In this document: piece by piece, positions 1-6,424 of the stretch | Position numbering within the stretch: position 1 is the first letter of the stretch | How the letters are laid out: each line of letters begins with the position of its first letter | DNA from: JBDREF01 sp043820045 | GTDB lineage: Bacteria; Planctomycetota; Phycisphaerae; Sedimentisphaerales; Anaerobacaceae | Assembly (NCBI GenBank): GCA_043820045.1 | Contig: JBDREF010000373.1 | Coordinates: forward strand, 1-8,333 | Direction of reading: 5' to 3' | Length of the DNA: 8,333 bases | Made by a program: the position numbers and the translations under genes | Notes under the pieces: model-generated | Database searches by the model: none | The model's input: the letters and a program-made list of their open reading frames with translations, nothing else | Told to the model about the DNA's origin: nothing

Positions 1-1
1 G

Positions 2-1213
2 GTCTCGCCGGCGAGCCGGATTTACGCGGGCGGCTCGGACAAGGTCCGCCTTGGACTTATCGGCTGCGGCGGGCGTGGAACGCACGATATGACAAACTGC
101 CTCAACTCCGCCCAGAACGTGGAGCTTGTGGCGATGGGTGACGTTTTCGAGGACCGCCTGACATCCTGCAGACGCAGGCTCACACAGCAATTGGGCGCGA
201 AAGTGAAGGTCACAGACGATACCTGCTTCACGGGCTTCAATGCGTACAAGAAAGTCCTGGCCTGCGACCTGGACATGGTCATCCTGACCACGACGCCGCA
301 CTGGCGTCCCATGCAGTTCAAGGCTGCAATAGAGGCGGGCAAGCACGTGTTTATGGAAAAGCCTGTCGCAGTCGATCCGGTCGGCGTCCGTTCGGTGATG
401 GCAACCGCGGAGCTGGCGGACAAAAAGAACCTTACCGTGGTTGCCGGCACGCAGATGCGGCGAATATCGCACCTTGTGGCGGCCATGAAGCGCCTTCACG
501 ATGGTGCAATCGGCGATATTGTAGGCGGCCAGTGTGTCAGGCTCGGCGGGGGCATGATGGACTGGGGACCGAAAGAGAGGCAGTCAGGCTGGTCGGATAT
601 GGAGTGGCAGATCCGGCGCTGGCTGTTTATGACCTGGCTCTCGGGCGACTTCATCGTCGAGATGCACGTGCACAACCTGGACCTGGTCAACTGGGCACTG
701 GACGCACATCCGGTGCAGTGCATCGGGATGGGCGGCCGTCAGGTGCGAACGGGCCCCGAGTACGGCAACTGCTACGACCATTTCGCCGTCGAGTACGAAT
801 ATCCGAACGGCGTGCGCATCGAGTACATGGGCAACCAGATCGACGGGTGCACCGACCGCAACGACCAGCGGCTGGTCGGAACGAAGGGCTCGGCCTACAT
901 GGACTTCGGCAGGGCGATCATCGAAGGACAGAGCCCATCAACACACGACTGGGATCAGGCAAGCCCGGAAGTACGACAACACGCCGATCAGATCGCGGCG
1001 ATTCGCCAGGGCAAGCACATCAACGAGGGCAAACGGATCGCTGAGACCACGCTGACAGCGATTATGGGCCGAATGAGTGCTTATACCGGCCGGGCGCTCA
1101 AATGGGACTGGGCCATGAACGCTTCCAAACTGGACCTGAGCCCGCCAAAGTATGAATTCGGAGACTTGGCGATGAGGCCGGTGGCTATCCCCGGCAAGAC
1201 GCCGCTCATCTGA
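2..1213 (+). CDS. Gfo/Idh/MocA family NAD(P)-dependent oxidoreductase, 5' end outside window
   Basis: The frame is open from the first bases of the window, so the start lies upstream; 403 residues are visible. An internal ATG at 89 cannot be the start because the Rossmann dinucleotide-binding motif GCGGRG (visible residues 21-26, after the strand KVRLGLI) lies before it. The family's EKP motif, whose lysine is the usual catalytic or cofactor-contacting residue, is at about 119-121 (HVFMEKPVAVDP). A second conserved block, EMHVHNLDLVNW, falls at about 220-231 in the C-terminal substrate-binding domain. The first visible residues (VSPASRIYAGGSDK) resemble the end of a Tat-type signal, which is common in planctomycete members, but the twin arginine is out of view. 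Members oxidise or reduce sugars, inositols or related compounds; the substrate cannot be read from sequence. No terminator is visible after the TGA stop, and the next gene has its own promoter. Confidence 0.9.
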   Translation, partial: VSPASRIYAGGSDKVRLGLIGCGGRGTHDMTNCLNSAQNVELVAMGDVFEDRLTSCRRRLTQQLGAKVKVTDDTCFTGFNAYKKVLACDLDMVILTTTPHWRPMQFKAAIEAGKHVFMEKPVAVDPVGVRSVMATAELADKKNLTVVAGTQMRRISHLVAAMKRLHDGAIGDIVGGQCVRLGGGMMDWGPKERQSGWSDMEWQIRRWLFMTWLSGDFIVEMHVHNLDLVNWALDAHPVQCIGMGGRQVRTGPEYGNCYDHFAVEYEYPNGVRIEYMGNQIDGCTDRNDQRLVGTKGSAYMDFGRAIIEGQSPSTHDWDQASPEVRQHADQIAAIRQGKHINEGKRIAETTLTAIMGRMSAYTGRALKWDWAMNASKLDLSPPKYEFGDLAMRPVAIPGKTPLI

Positions 1214-1242
1214 GACGAAAACCGAAGTCGAAGATAAAACGC

Positions 1243-1271
1243 TTGACTGCTGCTGCCTTTGGCGATATACT
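1243..1271 (+). promoter_or_regulatory. Sigma-70-type promoter for the GLUG-repeat gene
   Basis: A -35 box TTGACT (1243-1248) and a -10 box TATACT (1266-1271) each match 5 of 6 consensus positions and are separated by exactly 17 bases. The predicted transcript would begin near 1278, giving a leader of about 50 bases before the ATG at 1327. It lies 29 bases after the stop of the upstream oxidoreductase gene, so the following gene is probably transcribed independently. No operator-like inverted repeat is evident around it. Confidence 0.75.
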
Positions 1272-1314
1272 TGATTCGTATAGGCAACATGGATTTATTC
1301 GCTCGTTTTGTCGC

Positions 1315-1320
1315 AGGAGG
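1315..1320 (+). promoter_or_regulatory. Shine-Dalgarno AGGAGG fixing the start at 1327
   Basis: A full AGGAGG sits 6 bases before the ATG at 1327. The same frame is open back to a TTG at 1243, but that TTG is the -35 box of the promoter, so a transcript from that promoter could not use it. The ribosome binding site therefore decides the start. Confidence 0.85.
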
Positions 1321-1326
1321 GCAAAT

Positions 1327-2622
1327 ATGCGCAGTCAAACCGATATTGCCGGGTCTCCGGAGTATGTAGGGTGCGATATTTCGCACCACTTACCTCTGCG
1401 ATGTCTATTGCGGTTCCTTGTACCGCTTGTGCTTTGCGTCTGGCTTTTGGCCGCGCCGGCACACGCAAAATACGATGGCGGTTCCGGGACTGAGAGCGCC
1501 CCCTATCGTATTCGCACCGCCCGGCAGATGAATGATATCGGCGCAACGCCGGGAGACTGGAACAAGCATTTCATATTGGTCGGCGACATCGACCTGGGCG
1601 ACCTCGGCGGCAGCGCCTTCAATATCATCGGAATAGAACGCCTGGAATCTTTCAGCGGCATTTTCGACGGCAACGATCACGAGATTTCCGGCCTCGACAT
1701 CGTTTCGACGCGGCCGTTGTACACGGGACTGTTCGGGTGCGTGGGCGGCGAGGTGAAGAGGCTGGGTCTGGTCAATCCGTATGTCTTTTCACAGGGAAAC
1801 AGCGTCGGTGCGCTGGTCGGATACCTGGACCAGGGCACTGTCACAAGTTGCTATGCCAGGGAAGCCGACGTCTCCGGCGACGACAATATCGGTGGACTGG
1901 TCGGACTTAATGCAGGCCGAATCTTTGGCTCCTATTCGAGCGGCAATGTATCCGGCGACACGTTTGTCGGCGGGCTGGTCGGACTGCTCACCGACGGTAC
2001 TGTGACCAGGTCATCTTCAAAAGCCGACGTCACGGGCAACAGAAACGTCGGCGGTCTTGTCGGCAAGACGAGCCATGAGATAAGCGCTATTACCAACTCC
2101 TACGCCGCCGGCACCGTCATGGCAGACACATACGCAGGAGGACTGGCGGGCCAGCTCGAACGCGGCGCCGCTCACATCTGCTATTCGACGGGCAGAGTTT
2201 CGGGCAATCAATACGTCGGCGGGCTCATCGGCAATATAAGGGTGCTGGGAAGTACGGCGTTCTGCTTCTGGGACACCGAGAGGAGCAGCCAGCCGACCAG
2301 TGCAGGCGGCACGGGCAAAACTACCGCCGAGATGAAGAGCATCAGCACATATACGGCCGCGGGGTGGGACTTTTGGGATACATGGACGATCTGCGAGGGT
2401 ACGAATTATCCCGTGCTCCAGTGGCAGATTCCCCCCGGCGACTTTCTCTGTCCCGATGGTGTTGACTTCATCGACTTCGCCTTCTTCGCACAGCACTGGC
2501 ACCAGCAGGGCTGCAACGCCTCGAATTTCAATTGCGAAGGCACGGATGTGAACCGCTCCGGCTCGGTCAATTTCAGCGACCTTGAGATCTTTGCCGCGCG
2601 CTGGCTTGACGGAGGCTCATAA
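1327..2622 (+). CDS. Secreted GLUG-repeat protein with C-terminal dockerin-like module
   Basis: A 431-residue protein. The N-terminus has a long polar stretch followed by a hydrophobic core (about residues 28-43) and an Ala-x-Ala site (AHA, 45-47), indicating Sec export before KYDGG. The middle holds six copies of a GLUG-type motif (VGGLVG) from about 158 to 302 at a period of 26-29 residues, expected to form a beta-solenoid. Such repeats occur in bacterial surface and secreted proteins, often adhesin-like. Before them, DWNKHFILVGDIDL and FSGIFDGNDHEISGL are the usual lead-in of this class. After them comes a conserved-looking cap (AFCFWDTERSSQ, then YPVLQWQ at 361-367), then a dockerin-like segment (about 375-427). 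No catalytic motif is visible, so surface attachment or polysaccharide binding is inference. The gene has its own promoter and converges with uxaE, overlapping it by 6 bases. Confidence 0.85.
   Translation: MRSQTDIAGSPEYVGCDISHHLPLRCLLRFLVPLVLCVWLLAAPAHAKYDGGSGTESAPYRIRTARQMNDIGATPGDWNKHFILVGDIDLGDLGGSAFNIIGIERLESFSGIFDGNDHEISGLDIVSTRPLYTGLFGCVGGEVKRLGLVNPYVFSQGNSVGALVGYLDQGTVTSCYAREADVSGDDNIGGLVGLNAGRIFGSYSSGNVSGDTFVGGLVGLLTDGTVTRSSSKADVTGNRNVGGLVGKTSHEISAITNSYAAGTVMADTYAGGLAGQLERGAAHICYSTGRVSGNQYVGGLIGNIRVLGSTAFCFWDTERSSQPTSAGGTGKTTAEMKSISTYTAAGWDFWDTWTICEGTNYPVLQWQIPPGDFLCPDGVDFIDFAFFAQHWHQQGCNASNFNCEGTDVNRSGSVNFSDLEIFAARWLDGGS
1798..2232 (+). repeat. Six GLUG-motif protein repeats
   Basis: The encoded motif x-V/I-G-G-L-V-G recurs at residues 158-165, 186-193, 212-219, 239-246, 268-275 and 295-302 of the protein, giving spacings of 28, 26, 27, 29 and 27 residues. 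Between copies a shared pattern of G-T-V-T-x-S-Y-A-x-G-x-V-S-G type is visible. At DNA level the copies have diverged, so this is an old protein repeat rather than a recent tandem duplication. Confidence 0.85.
2449..2607 (+). other. Dockerin-like EF-hand module of the GLUG protein
   Basis: Residues 375-427 show two halves. The first is CPDGVDFIDFAFFAQHW, which keeps the helix-like part but lacks a full calcium loop. The second is DVNRSGSVNFSDLEIFAARWL, which has a good D-x-N-x-S-G-x-V-x-x-x-D loop followed by a hydrophobic helix. Cysteines at about 375, 396 and 403 lie in and around the linker. This arrangement at the extreme C-terminus is familiar in planctomycete secreted proteins. Whether it binds a cohesin, as in clostridial cellulosomes, is unknown; the assignment is by motif only. 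Confidence 0.7.
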
Positions 2623-3864
2623 AGCAAAGACACGCCTGACGTGACGAGCGTAGATATTTTCGGTTACGTTCTGCGCAATGATCTCCTGATGCTTGTCCAG
2701 CGCATCCGAAAATCGGTTCCCCATCTCGGCTGCGACTTTGTACGCCACGTGTAAGAGCTGACGAACGTTGGGATTGTACAGCTCGCACGACTGCTCGTGC
2801 CTGAGCACCGCAGCAAAAGTCGGCCCGTCCCATTTGCCGACCTCTTCGGCGGCGGGCAGCTTTGCTTTGTCGATATCGATGACGGTTGCGTACGGCCCGC
2901 AAAGCTCGTCGAATCGGGGCAGTGCTTTCGCATAGACTTCCTTGGCGATTTCCAGCCCGTCGCCGCCGGCCATCGCCAGGCCGATCAACTCTTCGAGCCA
3001 AGTCGTTCCCGCCGTCTTGACGTGCAGGCCGGCATCGAATTTCTTCAGAGCCTCGGCGATGGGCGGGTAGATTGAGAACTTATCACTCCCGGAGTGAATG
3101 CTCAGCTTGAGATTCTCGGGCAGACCGAATTGCCTTATCGCAAAAGCAACTACCGCCAGATCTTCTTCAAACTCTCTGGCAAAACCGGCAACGTCACCGA
3201 CATAATCCACGCCCTTGTTGAATCGGCCGGTGAATTTTGGTGCAATTGTCTGCGCCGGAATCCCCTCGTCGGCGATGGCAGCTAAGATAAACAACATCTC
3301 AACGGGCGTCTGCGGCTGGTCCGTTTCATCCATCGAGACTTCGGTAATGAAATTACCGGAGCCTTTGGCCGCTTCAATGTGACGATATATCTTCCCCGCC
3401 TGCTTGACGGCCAACAGAAACTTGTTCGCTATCGCTTTTATTTGTCCTTCACTAACGTTCAAAGGCCGCTCGATACCGTCGATTGCAAGCGAGCCGGCAT
3501 ACTTGCTGTGCTTTTTGACAAAAGTATCGACGTCGGCCTCGTCCGCGGGTTGAGCGATGAAATCCGCCACGTCGAGCGTGAAGAAGTCACTTGGCTCGAC
3601 GAACTTGTCAACATTGCCCAGTCCGATATGGTCGGCATCGACGAAATAAGGACCATCCCAGCCGCAAGCTTTCACCGCATCGAGAGCCTCTTTGCGTGTG
3701 TCCGCCGGCTCCGTCCCGATTATGGTATGCTCCCTGTTCGACTTGTTCCAGACAGGTGTGATAGCAAGGCCCTGCTCGGCGGCCTTCATCAGAGCAGTTA
3801 ACTGGGCCTTTCCCTGGTGGCAGAACCTGTCGCCAATTCCAAAAGAATATTTCCCTAAAATCAT
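2617..3864 (-). CDS. uxaE: Tagaturonate epimerase family protein (UxaE)
   Basis: A 415-residue cytoplasmic protein recognised as the UxaE family, which interconverts D-tagaturonate and D-fructuronate in an alternative galacturonate catabolic route described in Thermotoga. Features that look characteristic are the N-terminal KYSFGIGDRFCHQGKAQL, PVWNKSNREH (about 37-46), YFVDADHIGLGN (73-84), NFITEVSMDETDQPQTP (171-187), APKFTGRFNKGVDYVGD (208-224), IHSGSDKFSIYP (256-267) and GLHVKTAGTTWLEEL (279-293). The many conserved His, Asp and Glu residues suit a metal-dependent epimerase. There is no signal peptide or membrane segment. The ATG is preceded by GGAG (3874-3877) at 9 bases. It is the last gene of the - strand run, 22 bases after the GH28 gene, which supports co-transcription and a role in using galacturonate released from pectin. 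The assignment is from recognition of the family, not alignment; some relatives may act on other ketouronates. Confidence 0.82.
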   Translation of the reverse strand: MILGKYSFGIGDRFCHQGKAQLTALMKAAEQGLAITPVWNKSNREHTIIGTEPADTRKEALDAVKACGWDGPYFVDADHIGLGNVDKFVEPSDFFTLDVADFIAQPADEADVDTFVKKHSKYAGSLAIDGIERPLNVSEGQIKAIANKFLLAVKQAGKIYRHIEAAKGSGNFITEVSMDETDQPQTPVEMLFILAAIADEGIPAQTIAPKFTGRFNKGVDYVGDVAGFAREFEEDLAVVAFAIRQFGLPENLKLSIHSGSDKFSIYPPIAEALKKFDAGLHVKTAGTTWLEELIGLAMAGGDGLEIAKEVYAKALPRFDELCGPYATVIDIDKAKLPAAEEVGKWDGPTFAAVLRHEQSCELYNPNVRQLLHVAYKVAAEMGNRFSDALDKHQEIIAQNVTENIYARHVRRVFAL

Positions 3865-3886
3865 GAATTCATTCTCCGTCGTTCAG

Positions 3887-5311
3887 TCAATGCTCAATTA
3901 CTTTACCATCCTTGCCCCGAACAAAAACTCTTTCGACATCAGTGAGCCGAATTATCTCGCCCGCATCCGGAGAGAGAGCGGCATCCAGGCAGTCAATCAA
4001 TGCGTCTTCAACATCTTCAAGGACAACTGCGTGGCGCTGGTCGCTCTTTGCCAACTGCAGTTGCACGTTGAGCAGCTTCAAGCCCTTAACATGCCGGCAA
4101 AATAATGCGTAGGCAGGCAACTTGCCGAACATGGAGTACTCGGGATAATCTTCTGGCTTCTCGGGTATTGCCCGTGCGGCATCGGCATTTGTCCCGCCGC
4201 CTTCGAACGAAAGTCGCACGTTGCTCAGCGTAAGATTCTCTATCGCAGCCCCCGGCAGCCCGGAGATGGCGCAACCCGTCGGATTGGCCCCTGTCGCCTC
4301 GATGTTGCTTATAGTGACGTTGCGGATCGCGCCGATGCCGGGCTTTTCCATGTCCTGTTTGAAAAGGCGGGCGCGATTGCCCAGCCGTATAAAGATCGGT
4401 GCCCCGACGTTGTTCATGGTTATATTCGAGACGACCACGCGGTCCATCGTGCCGCCGTCCACGATTTCAAGCGCCACGCCCGCCAGGCGGGTATCATAAA
4501 TCGAACAGCCGGTGATTACGATATTCTGGAAGCCGCCGTTCGATTCGGTGCCCATTTTCAAAGCGTTGCAGCGGCTGCTCAGCACGCAGTTGCTCACCAC
4601 CACCTCGCTGCACACCCGCGCCGATGTGCTCTTGAGCACGATGGCATCGTCTCCGGAGGTGATGTTGCAGTCGGAAATCACGACCCGCCGGCAGGAATCG
4701 ATATCGATCCCGTCGTTGTTGTGATTGACGAGACTCTTAACGGTGATTCCCGTGATTCGCACGTCGTCGCAGGCAAGATAGTGCTGCACCCACATCGGCG
4801 AGTTTATGATAGTGACATCCTTTACCGTGACGTCCCGGCATTGAATGAATCGAATCATGTACGGGCGCACCTTGTACGGCCCCTCGAACGAAGCTCCCTG
4901 GCCGTCTATGACGCCGGCGCCGGTTATGGCGACGCGTTCGACGTTCTCGGCGTAGATCAGGCTTTTGTCGGTATAGTTGTCCGTATAGGACCTGAAGGCC
5001 GGCACCGTGGGCGGGTAATCATCGAGGCTCGTACTGCCCCGGAGTGTGGAGCCGGCTGCGAGCCTGAGCGTCACGCCCGTTTTCATGTAAATCGTGCCCG
5101 AGAGAAAGGCGCCGGGCGGCAGATAAACCGTCCCGCCGCCGGCGCTTGAGCAGGCGTCTATCGCCTTTTGGATTGACCCGGTGCACATTGTCTTGCCGTC
5201 GCCCTTAGCGCCATAGTCGCGAACGTCGTATAGTTCCTCTGCCGCGATAGCCGAACCGGCAGCCAGAAAACACACGACCCACATCGATATCCACAAACTA
5301 ATTCGCCGCAT
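3887..5311 (-). CDS. Secreted glycoside hydrolase family 28 (polygalacturonase-like) protein
   Basis: A 474-residue protein with a Sec signal peptide (hydrophobic core about residues 5-20, cleavage near AIAA at 21-24) followed by the entry motif YDVRDYGAKGDGKT (28-41) typical of pectinase beta-helices. The rest is a right-handed beta-helix pattern of recurring VTISN/VVVSN rungs. GH28 catalytic Asp residues are present as NND (198-200, for the usual NTD) and GDD (220-222). The canonical GHG segment is replaced by SRCNALKMGTES (246-257), and the usual RIK segment reads ALEIVDGG (280-287). The protein therefore belongs to a divergent GH28 branch whose substrate could be polygalacturonate, rhamnogalacturonan or another uronate polymer. 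The ATG has GAGAGGG (5319-5325) 7 bases upstream, a strong ribosome binding site. It sits 51 bases after the esterase gene and 22 before uxaE, in an apparent operon. Action is expected in the periplasm or outside the cell. Confidence 0.88.
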   Translation of the reverse strand: MRRISLWISMWVVCFLAAGSAIAAEELYDVRDYGAKGDGKTMCTGSIQKAIDACSSAGGGTVYLPPGAFLSGTIYMKTGVTLRLAAGSTLRGSTSLDDYPPTVPAFRSYTDNYTDKSLIYAENVERVAITGAGVIDGQGASFEGPYKVRPYMIRFIQCRDVTVKDVTIINSPMWVQHYLACDDVRITGITVKSLVNHNNDGIDIDSCRRVVISDCNITSGDDAIVLKSTSARVCSEVVVSNCVLSSRCNALKMGTESNGGFQNIVITGCSIYDTRLAGVALEIVDGGTMDRVVVSNITMNNVGAPIFIRLGNRARLFKQDMEKPGIGAIRNVTISNIEATGANPTGCAISGLPGAAIENLTLSNVRLSFEGGGTNADAARAIPEKPEDYPEYSMFGKLPAYALFCRHVKGLKLLNVQLQLAKSDQRHAVVLEDVEDALIDCLDAALSPDAGEIIRLTDVERVFVRGKDGKVIEH

Positions 5312-5362
5312 TGTTTTTCCCTCTCAAAAAGAGATTCCTCGTTCCTCTCATCGCCTATCTGA

Positions 5363-6424
5363 TCACAAATGTTTTTTTAGCCAGTTCAGTGTCTCTTGCC
5401 ACATCTCGGGCGTATATTCGTGCCCAACGCCCTTGTATAGCACGCCGCGGAAATTCTCAGGCTTGCTGTAAAGTCGGTAAAGACTTTCCTGAAACGAATT
5501 GATTATCCGGACACCGTCCGTCGGCGAGCCGCCGTCCTTGCCGCCGGTAAGTGTCAGGTGTGGCCGCGGCGCAATCAGAGCGACGACCGATTCGGTGTCG
5601 ATCTTTTCCTTGAGCATGTTCGGCACGTAGTAGTAGATGCCGTGCTCCCTGAGACGGCCGCGCGCAATCAGATTCTGATACCGCGTCAGACACGCCACGC
5701 TGACAGCCGCCTTAATCCGTTCATCCAGTGCGGCCGCCCACCACGTCCGCGTCGAGCCCATGCTCATCCCCATCGCCGCAATGCGCTTGCCGTCAACCTC
5801 CGGACGCGACACCAGATAGTTTAACGCCAACAGATCGTCACGGACCATCATCCCCCACAGAGTCCGTCCCTGCCACAGGAACATTTTGAAAAGCGACGTT
5901 TCAGTCTTACGGCCTTCTTCTTTCTTGCCGGCCGGTCCCTGAAAACGACGCTCGCCAAAGGCATAGGCGTCGATGCACAAGACGACATAGCCTTCGCGCG
6001 CGAGCGTTTCGCCCGTGGCAAAATCGAGCTTGGGAAACGCCCTGGTGACGACCTCTTCCTTGCCCTGCTTGTACTTGCCGCCGTGATAGTGATGATACAG
6101 AATGGCCGGTCGCCGCCCCTTGCGCCTCGACGGTATCAGCACATAGCCATAGACCGTACGACCGACGCCGTTGTCGAATATAAATCGCTCAAGCTTGTAG
6201 CCATCCTTCGACACTTTCTCCCTGATGGTGACCTTGGGCGTAAACAGCTCAGGCAGATCGCCGAGTAGCCGCCGGAGCTTCTTGCGAAGTTCGGCCCTGC
6301 GTTTTTCCCACGACTGCACCGATTTGGGCAGAGGGGTTTGGAAAGAAGAAAACCCGCCATCCAGAACCACCGGCGGCAAATCGCCGGAAAGCCGCTTTGA
6401 AATAGACATTGCGGCGAGTTTCAT
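5363..6424 (-). CDS. Alpha/beta hydrolase, acetylxylan-esterase/dienelactone-hydrolase-like
   Basis: A 353-residue protein with an alpha/beta hydrolase core. The nucleophile elbow GMSMG places Ser at about residue 221; the likely acid is Asp at about 297 (TGGKDGG, with the Asp of SPTDG as an alternative); the catalytic His is at about 335 (GVGHEYTPE). The segment ILYHHYHGGKYKQGKEE (about 108-124) forms the expected oxyanion-side strand and loop. There is no convincing signal peptide, so it is probably cytoplasmic. The frame is open 7 codons further upstream (to 6445), but the ATG at 6424 is preferred: it has GGGAGG (6432-6437) at 7 bases and forms an ATGA overlap with the stop of the URO-D-like gene. 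The family includes sugar-acetyl esterases and other ester or lactone hydrolases. In this setting an esterase acting on imported pectin fragments is plausible, but the substrate cannot be read from sequence. Confidence 0.85.
   Translation of the reverse strand: MKLAAMSISKRLSGDLPPVVLDGGFSSFQTPLPKSVQSWEKRRAELRKKLRRLLGDLPELFTPKVTIREKVSKDGYKLERFIFDNGVGRTVYGYVLIPSRRKGRRPAILYHHYHGGKYKQGKEEVVTRAFPKLDFATGETLAREGYVVLCIDAYAFGERRFQGPAGKKEEGRKTETSLFKMFLWQGRTLWGMMVRDDLLALNYLVSRPEVDGKRIAAMGMSMGSTRTWWAAALDERIKAAVSVACLTRYQNLIARGRLREHGIYYYVPNMLKEKIDTESVVALIAPRPHLTLTGGKDGGSPTDGVRIINSFQESLYRLYSKPENFRGVLYKGVGHEYTPEMWQETLNWLKKHL

Noticed and set aside
89..91. ATG at 89 as the start of the oxidoreductase
   Set aside because: The Rossmann GCGGRG motif and its preceding strand lie upstream in the same open frame, so the real start is outside the window.
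532..1044. Open frame on + strand inside the oxidoreductase gene
   Set aside because: It is rich in Arg and Gly with no domain pattern, and lies wholly within a gene whose motifs are clear; it is a shadow frame of GC-rich coding sequence.
1243..1326. Upstream extension of the GLUG gene from a TTG at 1243
   Set aside because: The TTG is part of a good -35 box, there is no ribosome binding site before it, and an AGGAGG plus a signal peptide support the ATG at 1327.
2017..2502. 161-codon open frame on the - strand opposite the GLUG gene
   Set aside because: It has no recognisable motif and covers the repeats antisense; the + strand frame has a signal peptide, repeats and a ribosome binding site.
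4721..5149. 142-codon open frame on the + strand opposite the GH28 gene
   Set aside because: It is antisense to conserved GH28 motifs and shows no domain pattern of its own.
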